Shown here: in pieces, positions 1-8,673 of the stretch | How the letters are laid out: each line of letters starts with the position of its first letter | How positions within the stretch are numbered: the stretch's first letter is position 1 | From: Mycobacterium sp. 1081908.1 | GTDB lineage: Bacteria; Actinomycetota; Actinomycetes; Mycobacteriales; Mycobacteriaceae | Direction: 5' to 3' | Assembly: GCF_001673535.1 (NCBI RefSeq) | Contig: NZ_LZLY01000158.1 | Coordinates: 1 to 64,000, forward strand | DNA length: 64,000 nucleotides | Translations under genes and position numbers: made by a program | The notes under the pieces: model-generated | The model's input: only the letters and a program-made list of their open reading frames with translations | Databases searched by the model: none | Told to the model about the DNA's origin: nothing

Positions 1-52
1 GAAGAACGGGACCCCGTTGGCGACGCTCGGCACCGGGACACCGGCCAAGTGA
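1..52 (+). CDS. C-terminal end of an upstream gene (partial)
   Basis: The frame beginning at base 2 reads 16 residues (ending TGTPAK) and stops with TGA at 50-52. This stop overlaps the GTG start of the next gene as GTGA, the coupling seen elsewhere in this operon, so I take it as the tail of an upstream gene in the same transcription unit. Too little is present to name it. Confidence 0.45.
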   Translation, partial: KNGTPLATLGTGTPAK

Positions 53-1068
53 AAGTTCTGGTAACCGGTAGCGCGGGATTCATCAACGGATACGTGGTCG
101 ACGAGCTGCTGCGTGCCGGCCATGAGGTCGTCGGCATCGACAACTACTCGAAGTACGGCAAGGTCAAGAAGAGCTACGACGATCACCCGCGCTACCACTT
201 CGTCGAGGGCGATGTCAAAGACCTGGATCTGATGTTCCAACTCGTCGAGGGCTGCGATCAGATGGTGGCGAGCGCGGCCCGGATCGGCGGCATCACCTAT
301 TTCCACGAGTACGCCTACGACCTGCTGGCCGAGAACGAACGCCTCGCCGCCGCGCATTTCGATACCGCCATCTACGCCTATCGCAAAGGCTGGCTCAAGA
401 AGATCAACGTGATCAGCTCGTCGATGGTGTTCGAAAACGCCACCATTTTCCCGACGCCGGAAAAGCACATCACCGAATGCCCGCCGCCGACAAGCACTTA
501 CGGCTTTCAAAAGCTGGCCTGCGAGTATTTCGCACACGGCGCCTACGAGCAGTACGGCCTGCCGTACACGATCATCCGCCCCTTCAACTGCGTGGGGACC
601 GGCGAACAGCGGGCGCTCGGTGGCCGCGAAATCCCAAGCGGCAATGTCAAACTCGCTATGAGCCACGTCGTGCCGGACCTAATCCAGAAGGTCGCCAAGG
701 GTCAGGACCCGTTGCACATCCTGGGCGACGGCACCCAGGTCCGGCACTACACCTACGGCGGCGACCTGGCCCGGGGCATCCGCACCTGCATGGAGCACCC
801 GGCCGCGCTGAACGGGGACTTCAACCTCTCGACGCCCGAAGCCACCACGGTGTTGGAGCTGGCGGAAGTGATCTGGAAGAAGATGCGTCCCGACACCCCG
901 TTCCGGTACGAGAGCGATCCGCCGTTCGAGCATGACGTTCAGTTGCGCTCGCCCGATGTCCACAAGGCATCCGAGGTGCTCGGCTTCGAGGCGGCCACCA
1001 CTCTCGATTCGATGCTCGACGAGGTCATCCCCTGGGTCGTCAACGCCGTCGAGGGCGGGACGATCTGA
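49..1068 (+). CDS. NAD-dependent sugar epimerase/dehydratase (extended SDR)
   Basis: This 339-aa protein is an extended short-chain dehydrogenase of the type acting on nucleotide-sugars. An N-terminal Rossmann motif is seen at residues 6-14 (TGSAGFING), a Ser cluster at 123-125, and the catalytic Tyr151-x3-Lys155 pair (YGFQK). The usual third Gly of GxxGxxG is Asn13. The late motifs RPFNCVG and GDGTQVRHYTY match sugar-nucleotide epimerases/dehydratases. The GTG start overlaps the preceding stop by GTGA, indicating translational coupling. It heads the visible part of a co-directional sugar module running to 7406, so it probably makes or epimerises a nucleotide-sugar for the LOS glycan. The exact substrate cannot be read from the sequence. 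Confidence 0.85.
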   Translation: MKVLVTGSAGFINGYVVDELLRAGHEVVGIDNYSKYGKVKKSYDDHPRYHFVEGDVKDLDLMFQLVEGCDQMVASAARIGGITYFHEYAYDLLAENERLAAAHFDTAIYAYRKGWLKKINVISSSMVFENATIFPTPEKHITECPPPTSTYGFQKLACEYFAHGAYEQYGLPYTIIRPFNCVGTGEQRALGGREIPSGNVKLAMSHVVPDLIQKVAKGQDPLHILGDGTQVRHYTYGGDLARGIRTCMEHPAALNGDFNLSTPEATTVLELAEVIWKKMRPDTPFRYESDPPFEHDVQLRSPDVHKASEVLGFEAATTLDSMLDEVIPWVVNAVEGGTI

Positions 1069-1094
1069 CGTGCCCCGTTTGTCACCTGAACGCC

Positions 1095-2558
1095 ATGCGC
1101 ATCGCGGGTAAACCCGACGTTCAACAGCTCTACCGCAATCGGTTCGGTCACGCCCTGGAGTCGCGGTCGGCCATCTGGGCGGTGCTGGTCCAGGACTTTT
1201 TCCAGGCGTGGATCCGGCGCAGCGACACGGTGGTCGACCTTGGCTGTGGCTACGGGGAGTTCCTGAACCACGTGCACGCCGCGCGCCGGATCGGCGTCGA
1301 TGTGAACCCGGACAGCGCGGGCATGCTGGACCCCGGGGTCGAGTTTCACCAGGGTCGAGCCGACGACCTCGACTTTCTCCCGGAGGGATCGGTAGACGTC
1401 GTCTTCACCAGCAACCTGCTGGAACACCTGCGAAGCAAGGAACAAGTCGAGCGGACCATCGCCGCGGCCCGCCGGGTGCTCAAGCCGGGCGGGCATCTCA
1501 TCGCGATGGGGCCGAACATCCGCTTCGTCCCCGGCGACTATTGGGATTTCTGGGATCACATCGTGCCGATCAGCGATCGCTCGCTGACCGAGCTGCTGGC
1601 GTCCTGCGACTTCGAGATCGCCGAAAGCTACGACAGGTTCTTGCCGTACACGTCGTCTTCGCCGTTGCCGCAGGCGCCGATTCTGGTGCGCCTGTTTCTG
1701 CGCTCCCGGCCGGCGTGGCGAATCCTGGGCAAGCAGTTCGTAATTCGCGCCCGCAAGCCGGCGCCCGACGGCGGCGATCAGCGTTTGGCGAGTGTGGTCA
1801 TCCCGGTCTACAACGAGGGCGAAAACATTCAGGTGTGCGTCAGGCGGCTCACCGAGGCGCTGGCGGACACCCCGCACGAACTGCTCGTCTGCTACGACTT
1901 CGACGAGGACAGCACGCTGCCGGCGCTGGACGCCATGCCCGACCGGCCCGAAAGCGTGCGGCTGGTTCGCAACTCGCTCGGTAAGGGTGTGGCGAACGCG
2001 TTGATCGCCGGCTTCGCGGCCGCGCGCGGCGACGTGGTCGTCACCAGCATGGCCGACCTGTCGGATCCGCCGTCCGTAATTCCGTTGATGGTGGCCAAGA
2101 TTCGCGAAGAGGGCGCCGATGTGGTCAGCGGGTCGCGGTACATGCCCGGCGGCACGCAGCGCGGCGGGCCCCGGTTGAAGACGCTGATGTCGCGGACCGC
2201 GGGGCTCAGCCTGCATTACGTGGGCCGCCTACCGACGCACGACGCGACCACGAACTTCCGCGCCTACAGCCGCCGCTTCCTCCAGGAGGTTCCGGTGGAG
2301 AGTGGGCGCGGCTTCGAGGTGGGGCTCGAGCTCACGACCAAGGCGCACCTGCTCGGCTATCGGATCGACGAAGTCCCCAGCAGCTGGGATGACCGAACCG
2401 CGGGCACCAGCAAGTTCGATCTGGTCGGCTGGTTGCCCGCGTACCTGCACTGGTACGGATTGGCCATGCGGCGCCCGCTTTTGCAGTGGACGGGCGGCGG
2501 GATGGCGTCACTGGCAGCGGTTCGACTGCTACGGCGGCACGGAAAGGCCCGAGCGTGA
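1095..2558 (+). CDS. Two-domain SAM methyltransferase-GT2 glycosyltransferase fusion
   Basis: The 487-aa product joins two catalytic domains. Residues about 20-215 form a class I SAM-dependent methyltransferase: VVDLGCGYGEF at 46-56 is motif I, and RRVLKPGGHL at 126-135 is the usual post-motif helix and strand. Residues about 231-440 form a GT2 (dolichyl-phosphate-mannose synthase-like) GT-A domain starting ASVVIPVYNEGENI, with an acidic DFDED stretch at 268-272 in the expected nucleotide/metal-binding region. A single chain could transfer a sugar and methylate it or its acceptor. It lies 26 bp after the epimerase, and its TGA overlaps the GTG of the next gene. No transmembrane helix is obvious. 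The function in LOS or polyprenyl-sugar assembly is inferred. Confidence 0.8.
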   Translation: MRIAGKPDVQQLYRNRFGHALESRSAIWAVLVQDFFQAWIRRSDTVVDLGCGYGEFLNHVHAARRIGVDVNPDSAGMLDPGVEFHQGRADDLDFLPEGSVDVVFTSNLLEHLRSKEQVERTIAAARRVLKPGGHLIAMGPNIRFVPGDYWDFWDHIVPISDRSLTELLASCDFEIAESYDRFLPYTSSSPLPQAPILVRLFLRSRPAWRILGKQFVIRARKPAPDGGDQRLASVVIPVYNEGENIQVCVRRLTEALADTPHELLVCYDFDEDSTLPALDAMPDRPESVRLVRNSLGKGVANALIAGFAAARGDVVVTSMADLSDPPSVIPLMVAKIREEGADVVSGSRYMPGGTQRGGPRLKTLMSRTAGLSLHYVGRLPTHDATTNFRAYSRRFLQEVPVESGRGFEVGLELTTKAHLLGYRIDEVPSSWDDRTAGTSKFDLVGWLPAYLHWYGLAMRRPLLQWTGGGMASLAAVRLLRRHGKARA

Positions 2559-4087
2559 AAGCGAGTTCGGCCGAGGTAACGGAGGCCACCGAGTCGGCCG
2601 GCGCCTCCGGCGATGCACCGGCGGGACGGAAAACCACGATCGCCTTGCTGGCAGCGGTCGCCTGTACGGTGTTGGGCGCCAAGCTCGTCACCATCTCGGC
2701 CCTCGCGTCGCCGATGCCCTTCTTCGACCAATGGGACGGCGAGGCGGCGTTTCTTTATTCGCCGTACCTGAAGGGCACGCTTTCGGTCGCGAATCTCTTC
2801 GCCCCGCACAACGAACACCGGATCTTCGTCTTTCGCCTGCTCGCGCTGCTGCACCTCGAGCTGGCCGGCGAGTGGAACACGCGGCTCGAAATGATTTTCG
2901 GCGCGATCGTGCACACCGCGGCGATCACCTGGCTCGCGGCGCTGCTGATGCGCCTGGTGACGGTGCGACGACGCTTGCTGCTCGCATGCTTCACGGCAAT
3001 CCTGTTTGCGCTTCCGATCGGTTACGAGAACACGCTGTCGGGTTTTCAGAGCCAGGTGTACCTCGCGCTGTTCTTCGGCATCGCGGCTCTGGTCGCCTTC
3101 GCCTCCGCGCGGCCGTTCTCGGCGCGCTGGTTTTGCGGGGCGGCCGCGGCGGTGCTCAGCTACTTCTCGTTCGCGACCGGGGTGGCCACCGTTCTCGCGG
3201 CCGGCGCGATCGTGAGCGTGCAGTTGGCGACCAACGCCAGGAAGCGGGGCGGTCGCGAGTTCGCCGGCGTTGCCGTGCTCGCGGCGATCGCCGTGGCGAT
3301 GATCGTGTGGGCAACATCGTCCGCGCGTCCGATGAGCACCACCCCGTGGACGTTTATCCAGGGCCTGCTGCTGGTCGGCGGCCAGTCGATCGTCGGATTG
3401 GTTCCGATGGTCTGGTTCTGTCTGTACACGCTGAAGCGCCGCCCGGTCATCTCCGATCGGGCCTGGGTCGCTGTCGCGATCAGCGGCTGGCTCTGCATCC
3501 AGCTCGTGCTTCTCGCGTACGGCCGCGGCGCCTCCGTCGCGGTGCGGTATCTCGACATCGTCCTGTTCGTCTATCCCGTGGCGCTCATGGCGATGCTCTC
3601 GCTCCTGGACGGGGCTCGGGTCGCGCGGTTCGGCCGATACGCGAAGCCGGCCGTCGTCACCTGGGTGTTCGCCGTCACCACCGGTGTCGGGGCACTGGGC
3701 TGGGTGTCGGTGGTCGGTGCCATCGGGTGGGGCGAATCGGCACACCAACAGGAGGTCGACGTCCAGACCTACCTCGCCACCCGAAATGCCCTCGATCTCA
3801 AGGGAAATGGCGGGCACCGCCACATGTTCGACCTCACCTATCCATCTCCCCAGCGGCTGGCCACGCTGCTGGGCGACCCCGACATCAGGGCGATCCTGCC
3901 GCACGAATTCCGGCCCGCCGACGCCCGCAACGACGCGGCCCGCGGCCACATGTGGCTCAAAGGCTCGCTGGCCGGTGGCACCGCGACCGCGGTCCGTCTC
4001 ACACTCGCGGCCGGCCCGGCACTGCTGGCACTGGGGGTGAGCCTATTCTTCGCGGTCGCAGCACGACGGGGGCTGCCGAGCAGGTGA
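2555..4087 (+). CDS. Polytopic membrane protein, possible GT-C-like glycosyltransferase
   Basis: I choose the GTG at 2555, which overlaps the previous stop as GTGA, giving 510 aa; an in-frame upstream start at 2486 would lie inside the preceding gene. After a short Ala/Ser-rich cytoplasmic head there are roughly nine to eleven hydrophobic helices. The first is followed by FFDQWDGE, resembling the acidic first extracytoplasmic loop of GT-C enzymes that use polyprenyl-phosphate sugars; a hydrophilic C-terminal loop of about 90 residues precedes the last helix. Sitting directly after a dolichyl-phosphate-sugar-synthase-like domain, a lipid-linked-sugar-dependent transferase is plausible. I do not recognise the family with certainty. 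Confidence 0.7.
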   Translation: MKASSAEVTEATESAGASGDAPAGRKTTIALLAAVACTVLGAKLVTISALASPMPFFDQWDGEAAFLYSPYLKGTLSVANLFAPHNEHRIFVFRLLALLHLELAGEWNTRLEMIFGAIVHTAAITWLAALLMRLVTVRRRLLLACFTAILFALPIGYENTLSGFQSQVYLALFFGIAALVAFASARPFSARWFCGAAAAVLSYFSFATGVATVLAAGAIVSVQLATNARKRGGREFAGVAVLAAIAVAMIVWATSSARPMSTTPWTFIQGLLLVGGQSIVGLVPMVWFCLYTLKRRPVISDRAWVAVAISGWLCIQLVLLAYGRGASVAVRYLDIVLFVYPVALMAMLSLLDGARVARFGRYAKPAVVTWVFAVTTGVGALGWVSVVGAIGWGESAHQQEVDVQTYLATRNALDLKGNGGHRHMFDLTYPSPQRLATLLGDPDIRAILPHEFRPADARNDAARGHMWLKGSLAGGTATAVRLTLAAGPALLALGVSLFFAVAARRGLPSR

Positions 4088-4248
4088 TTTCGGCTTCGGT
4101 GGCCATCGCGATGGCGACCCACAAGCCGGCCAGTAACGTACTATCCCTACGACCTTGTCATGGAGACGATCATCATCCAACGGACGAACACCGCCCGCAC
4201 GCATTGCAGTGGGATCGATTCGCAAAACGAGGCAAACAGGAGCTGAAT

Positions 4249-5451
4249 ATGCCCGCATCGCCAACTACGACAATGGAATGTCGATTGTGCGGCGAACCCG
4301 CCGCCGTCGAGTTTCTCAACCTTGGACAGCAACCGCTCGCGAATAAATACCCCACGGAAGCTCAATTTGCCGCGGAGGAATTCTTTCCGTTGCAGGTGTT
4401 CTTCTGCCCGACGTGCAAGAACGTCCAACTCGGCACGGTCATCTCGCGCGAGAGGATGTTCGAGGACTACTACTATCTCTCCTCGGTCAACCGCGCCCTC
4501 GTGAGCCATTTCGAGGACCTGGCCCAAAAACTCTCGTCGGCAAATTTTGTGGTCGATGTCGGCTCCAACGACGGGGTGCTGCTGCGGCCGCTGCAGAAGT
4601 TGGGCGTCAAAGCGCTCGGCGTCGAGCCATCGATCAACGTGTCGAAGATCGCCAACGACGAGGGCCTCGAAACGATGACGGCCTTCTTCGACATGGCGGC
4701 CGCCGAGGCGATCGAAGCGTCCCATGGAAAGGCCGACGTCATCGTCGCCAGCAGCGTCTTCACCCACCTCGAGGACCCGAGCGGATTCATCGAGACCGTG
4801 AAGCGACTGCTCACCGATGACGGCACGTTCATCGTCGAGGTCGAATACATCGGATCCATTTTGGCCACGACGCAGTTCGAGCGGTTCTATCTGGACCGGA
4901 TTTTCTACTACTCCCTCACATCGCTCGCGAAGTTGTTCGCCGCGCACGGCATGTTCATCGCCGACGTGCGCGAGATCACGCCGCACGGCGGCTCATTGCA
5001 GGTGTTCGTGCAACGAGAGGGCCGGCAAACCCCCTCCGATGCAACGGTCCGATTCCTCGCGCGCGAGGAGGAGGATTTGACGCTGGACACCTTGAACGAG
5101 TTCCGGCGCAACGTGGACATTCAGATGGCCGCGTTCAAAGATCGCCTGGCGGAATACCGGCAAGCCGGTCTGCAGATCGCCGGTTACGGTTCGCCGGCGC
5201 GGGTGGCGACGATCTGCAACTACGGCAAGATCGGGCCCAGCGAAATCCCGTTCACCGTCGACGACAGCCCCCTGAAGCAGAACAAGTTCACCCCGGGCAC
5301 GCACATCCCGATCGTCCCCAAGAGCCACCTGGACGAACACAAGCCCGACGTGCTCGTCGTCTTCGCATACGAATACATCGAGGACATCAAGAAGAAGACC
5401 GACGGCGCGTACCGCTACTTGAAGCCCATCCCTCCCACAGATCTCACCTAG
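4249..5451 (+). CDS. SAM-dependent C-methyltransferase-like protein (zinc-binding)
   Basis: The ATG at 4249 has a good ribosome site (AGGAG) about 6 bases upstream and gives 400 aa. The layout is that of sugar C-methyltransferases of the TylC3/NovU/TcaB9 type. An N-terminal zinc ribbon has Cys11, Cys14, Cys53 and Cys56. The SAM fold has VVDVGSNDG at 101-109, and a C-terminal domain contains ITPHGGSL at 243-250 and a Rossmann-like half with AGYGSPARV. In characterised members a YHEH motif supplies catalytic residues; here the matching place reads YLDR (214-217), so chemistry may differ. It is followed 15 bp later by an epimerase. It probably makes a methyl-branched nucleotide-sugar; substrate unknown. 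Confidence 0.82.
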   Translation: MPASPTTTMECRLCGEPAAVEFLNLGQQPLANKYPTEAQFAAEEFFPLQVFFCPTCKNVQLGTVISRERMFEDYYYLSSVNRALVSHFEDLAQKLSSANFVVDVGSNDGVLLRPLQKLGVKALGVEPSINVSKIANDEGLETMTAFFDMAAAEAIEASHGKADVIVASSVFTHLEDPSGFIETVKRLLTDDGTFIVEVEYIGSILATTQFERFYLDRIFYYSLTSLAKLFAAHGMFIADVREITPHGGSLQVFVQREGRQTPSDATVRFLAREEEDLTLDTLNEFRRNVDIQMAAFKDRLAEYRQAGLQIAGYGSPARVATICNYGKIGPSEIPFTVDDSPLKQNKFTPGTHIPIVPKSHLDEHKPDVLVVFAYEYIEDIKKKTDGAYRYLKPIPPTDLT

Positions 5452-5466
5452 CAGAAGGTTCCTTGT

Positions 5467-6546
5467 ATGCCTGAACATTTCATCGTCCGCCGCGACACCG
5501 AGGCGATCATCCAGGGGCTCGGTGCCGACGCCCATCGCTTGTCGGGAAAAACCGTACTGCTAAGTGGCGGTGCGGGTTTCCTCGGCAAGCACTTTCTCCG
5601 GGTGTTCAAGCGGCTCAACGACACAATCCTCGAAGAGCCCGTGCGGGTGCTCTCGGTCGACAACTTCATCACCGGCGACCCCAGCACCGCCGAGCGCGAC
5701 GAGAACATCGCCGAGGTGTGGGCCGACGTCACCTATCCGCTGCCCGTGCGCGAAGACATCCATTTCATCATGCACGCGGCCGGGCTGGCCTCGCCGGTCT
5801 ATTACATGAAGTATCCGCTCGAAACCATCGAGAGCGCCGTGTCGGGCATCGAGAATTTGCTCAACCTGGGACGCAAAAACCCAGGGCTGGAAGGTTTCCT
5901 GTTCTTCAGTTCGAGCGAAATCTACGGCGACCCCGATCCCCGCTTCGTCCCTACCCCCGAGACGTACCACGGTCACGTCTCGAGCGTCGGCCCCCGGGCG
6001 TGCTACGACGAGTCCAAACGACTGGCGGAAACGATCGCGACGGTCTATCACCAGAAGTACGACCTACCGGTGACGATCGTCCGACCGTTCAACGTGTTCG
6101 GGCCCGGGATGAAGCACAACGATCGCCGCGTCGTTCCCATGTTCACCTACCAGGCGCTGAACGGCGAGGCGATTCCGGTGCACGGGGACGGGCTGCAGAC
6201 GCGGACGTTCTGCTACATCACGGACGCGATCACCGGGTTTTTGAAGGTCCTGCTCAGGGGTCACCCCGGCGAGCCCTACAACATCGGCAACGCCGCGAAC
6301 GAAATCTCGATGCTCAACCTGGCCGAACTGTACGGAAAGCTCGTCCCGGGCTCGACATTTCAGCGCATCGACTACCCCGACTCCTACCCGGCCGGCGAGC
6401 CCCAGCGGCGCTGCCCGGACCTCACCAAAGCCCACGAGCAGCTGGACTATCAGCCGCAGGTGGACGTGGAAGACGGGCTCGCGCGATTCGTCGACTGGGC
6501 CAAAGACCAGCCGTCTTACCGGAAGGGCGCATGCGAGTCGCCGTAG
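5467..6546 (+). CDS. UDP-glucuronate decarboxylase-like NAD-dependent sugar dehydratase
   Basis: A 359-aa extended SDR. After a 25-residue N-terminal extension it has the Rossmann motif GGAGFLG, then HAAGLASPVYY, SSSEIYGDP, the catalytic YDESK (Tyr-x3-Lys), RPFNVFGPGM and HGDGLQTRTFCYI. This order is shared with the UDP-xylose synthase at 11350, so it belongs to the same subfamily, but the signature ACPASP is replaced by HAAGLASP and the sequence is clearly diverged. AAGG lies about 8 bases before the ATG. Its 3' end overlaps the next gene by 16 bp. It probably converts a nucleotide-sugar in the branched-sugar module; decarboxylation is not proven. Confidence 0.83.
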   Translation: MPEHFIVRRDTEAIIQGLGADAHRLSGKTVLLSGGAGFLGKHFLRVFKRLNDTILEEPVRVLSVDNFITGDPSTAERDENIAEVWADVTYPLPVREDIHFIMHAAGLASPVYYMKYPLETIESAVSGIENLLNLGRKNPGLEGFLFFSSSEIYGDPDPRFVPTPETYHGHVSSVGPRACYDESKRLAETIATVYHQKYDLPVTIVRPFNVFGPGMKHNDRRVVPMFTYQALNGEAIPVHGDGLQTRTFCYITDAITGFLKVLLRGHPGEPYNIGNAANEISMLNLAELYGKLVPGSTFQRIDYPDSYPAGEPQRRCPDLTKAHEQLDYQPQVDVEDGLARFVDWAKDQPSYRKGACESP

Positions 6547-7406
6547 TCGGCCGCGGAAAATGGGGCACCAACATCGTCCGCACGCTGGCGACGATGCGCG
6601 ACGTGGAGGTGATCGACGAGTCGAAGAATCTCGATCTCATTCTCCGGCAGCAGCCCGATGGGGTTCTGATCGCGACACCGTCGGCGACTCACGCGGAAGT
6701 CGCGGTCCCGTTCATCGAGGCGGGCGTGCCGACGTTCGTCGAAAAGCCGATGGCGACCACGGTCGCCGACGCGATCCGCGTCCGCGAGGCGGCGTCGCGT
6801 TCCGGCGCCCCCGTTGTGGTGGGGCACGTGCAGTTGCACAACCCGGCGTTTCAAGCCGCGAAGAAACTTCTGCCCGAAGTCGGCATCGTGCGGGCCGTGT
6901 TCTGGGAGGGGATGAATCACCAGCGGCGAACCGACTCGTCGGTGTTGTGGGACTGGCTTCCGCACGGTCTTTCCATGGCGCAGGCGCTGTTTGGGGCAAA
7001 TCCCGCGGTCGCGCAGGCCTGGGGCGTCGGCGAACCGTCGCGGTTCGATGCGGCGATCGCCAGGTTCGTGGTCGACGGCGTCCCGTTCTTCGCGAACGCC
7101 AGCTGGATCTCGCCGGTGAAGCGTCACCGCATGACAATCGTCGGCGCGCAGAACGCGCTCACCTTCGACGACACCGCCGACCGCAAGCTTTCGCTGCACG
7201 ATTCCGGAGGTACGTCGCACCCCGCCTATGGCGAAGAACCGCCCCTGACGGGCGAACTTCGGGCGTTCATCGGCGCGTTGGGTGCGGGAACGCTGGACAC
7301 GACTGGGCTTGAAAGCGAAGTTGCGATCGTCCGGGCGATCGCTGCCGCGGAAGAATCCGCTCGGAATGATGGTCGACTGGTAATGATCGAACACCGGAGA
7401 TCGTGA
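6531..7406 (+). CDS. Gfo/Idh/MocA family sugar oxidoreductase
   Basis: The ATG at 6531, overlapping the epimerase by 16 bp, gives 291 aa. The N-terminus MRVAVVGRGKWGTNIVRTL is a dinucleotide-binding fold. GVLIATPSATHAEVA is followed by the family's EKP motif (VEKPMA), whose Lys is the usual catalytic/cofactor residue. The C-terminal half is the alpha/beta substrate domain with WDWLPHG, placing Asp/His near the active site. These enzymes reduce or oxidise a keto group on sugars, a fitting last step after the C-methyltransferase and dehydratase. It is the last gene of the left module. A GTGCACGG...CCGTGCGCAC hairpin at 7421-7443 may weakly terminate transcription. Confidence 0.85.
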   Translation: MRVAVVGRGKWGTNIVRTLATMRDVEVIDESKNLDLILRQQPDGVLIATPSATHAEVAVPFIEAGVPTFVEKPMATTVADAIRVREAASRSGAPVVVGHVQLHNPAFQAAKKLLPEVGIVRAVFWEGMNHQRRTDSSVLWDWLPHGLSMAQALFGANPAVAQAWGVGEPSRFDAAIARFVVDGVPFFANASWISPVKRHRMTIVGAQNALTFDDTADRKLSLHDSGGTSHPAYGEEPPLTGELRAFIGALGAGTLDTTGLESEVAIVRAIAAAEESARNDGRLVMIEHRRS

Positions 7407-7568
7407 CTGCAGTGAGGTGATGTGCACGGGATGCCGTGCGCACCGAGGCCAAGGCACTGGATTGAGCACCAAACCGGTTGGACCATCAAGGAATTCGTCC
7501 GCACCGCACGCCGCTACCGGACGGTCAGATCGGTGCAGGACGACTGACCCGCACCGCCGCGACCATGG
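7407..7568. other. Intergenic stretch with hairpin and a 38-codon ORF of doubtful status
   Basis: Between the convergent oxidoreductase and GT25-like genes. A GC-rich imperfect hairpin (7421-7443) follows the oxidoreductase stop. A small open frame from ATG 7431 to TGA 7547 (38 codons, containing WTIKEFVRTARRYR) has no clear ribosome site and may be a gene remnant. Confidence 0.25.
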
Positions 7569-8420
7569 TTACAGCTCTGCTGCCCAGGGCTGGTAAGCAC
7601 CCGTAGCCGAGCCATGAACGAGGATGGGAGGCTCGGAATGAATGCAGGTTATTTCGTCAAGGTTCTTCTTATCAACCGCCGCCCAAAGCATGGTCGTCCA
7701 ATCCGCGGTCATCATTGGCCGATGATTCTTGTACCATGCGTAAAGTCTTTGGGCGAATTTCGCGTTTATGTAGTAAGCACAGCCGGTGTTGTTCGTGAGC
7801 TCCGGGAGAAGAAAGACAGTGGTATCCTCGAAGCCTTCGATATTGAGCTGCTTGCAGCCATATTTTTCCTCAAAGCACCACGCGTTGAGTATTTGATGCC
7901 TGTCACAGCCTGCCGCTAGATCAATGTAGAACGGCTTCTCATCGCGCCCGTCTTCCTTGAGCCACGCAGTCAAATTGATGAGCTTGGCAGTGGAATCTTC
8001 ACGAAAAACAGTGTCACTTTCCATGACGATGCCGGAGCCGCGTCCCTCGGCGACTCTCTTCCAACATTCAGCATGTCCGGTCATGACATCCTGCTCGATG
8101 GTTATCGGCCTTTTATACTTGATCATTTCTATAAACTTCGTCAGGCGGATATTCATTTTTCGCGCCTGTCCGTTCGGCGCGGGTGTGCTTCGTTCGACCT
8201 CCGCAAACAGCCGAGCAGCGTCTCTCGCCCTCTTCAATCGGTTGCTCAAGGTGTTGGGCACCAAGTTCTCTTTCCGTCCACGCTCCTCGGGACCGATGAG
8301 CTCGAGCGCACAAGGCCCTGCGGCCGATTGAAAGGCTTTAGTGAGACCTTCGGCTCGAGGAACCAGGTAATTCAGCCGTTCCCGTTCCTCGTTGTGAATA
8401 ATCAATATTTTCAAGGACAT
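7569..8420 (-). CDS. GT25-like glycosyltransferase (LPS/LOS type)
   Basis: I start at the ATG at 8420 (MSLKILIIHNEE), giving 283 aa; the frame is open further upstream, but that part encodes a remnant of another gene. TGHAECWKRV followed by GIVMESDTVF resembles the GT25 core, where a conserved start-of-domain His/Cys block precedes an acidic ED/D pair. TGCAYYINAKFAQRLY and MMTADWTTMLW match the later part of that fold. Base composition is strikingly different from the neighbours (8101-8160 has 20 G/C of 60) and codon use is mixed, so it was probably acquired by transfer. It likely adds a sugar to LOS; family assignment is moderately secure, acceptor unknown. Confidence 0.65.
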   Translation of the reverse strand: MSLKILIIHNEERERLNYLVPRAEGLTKAFQSAAGPCALELIGPEERGRKENLVPNTLSNRLKRARDAARLFAEVERSTPAPNGQARKMNIRLTKFIEMIKYKRPITIEQDVMTGHAECWKRVAEGRGSGIVMESDTVFREDSTAKLINLTAWLKEDGRDEKPFYIDLAAGCDRHQILNAWCFEEKYGCKQLNIEGFEDTTVFLLPELTNNTGCAYYINAKFAQRLYAWYKNHRPMMTADWTTMLWAAVDKKNLDEITCIHSEPPILVHGSATGAYQPWAAEL

Positions 8421-8469
8421 CCGACCCCATCCGCGCGATACCAGCCCGCCGTGGCCCGGATGCCGGCTT

Positions 8470-8595
8470 TCGGGGCTTTGGCACCCATCCCGCCTCGCGC
8501 CAAGCCGAAACATCCACCAGCTTGCGTGGTGTCCCATCCGGTTTCTTTGGATCCCAGGACGTTTCACCGGTGCAACTTACCGGTGCCACGACCAT
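8470..8595 (-). pseudogene. 3' remnant of a second GDP-L-fucose synthase gene
   Basis: Read on the minus strand from 8595, the frame encodes TGETSWDPKKPDGTPRKL then DVSAWREAGWVP. This matches the intact GDP-fucose synthase at 15695-16663 (TGETRWDPTKPDGTPRKL...DVSVLRDTGWRP) at about 23 of 32 positions; the DNA is also recognisably similar. The 5' three quarters and the extreme C-terminus are absent, so it cannot be a working enzyme. It lies directly upstream of the GT25-like gene and downstream of a copy of the gmd upstream sequence. Confidence 0.75.
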
Positions 8596-8673
8596 AGCGG
8601 TGACCCCCTGACGCTTGTCCGGCGTCGCATCGTCGCAGCGGTCTCATTCCGTGCTGTTTGCTACGGCGCCGGG

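Noticed and set aside
7431..7547. 38-codon frame between convergent genes
   Set aside because: No ribosome site and no recognisable family, so listed only as part of an intergenic entry.
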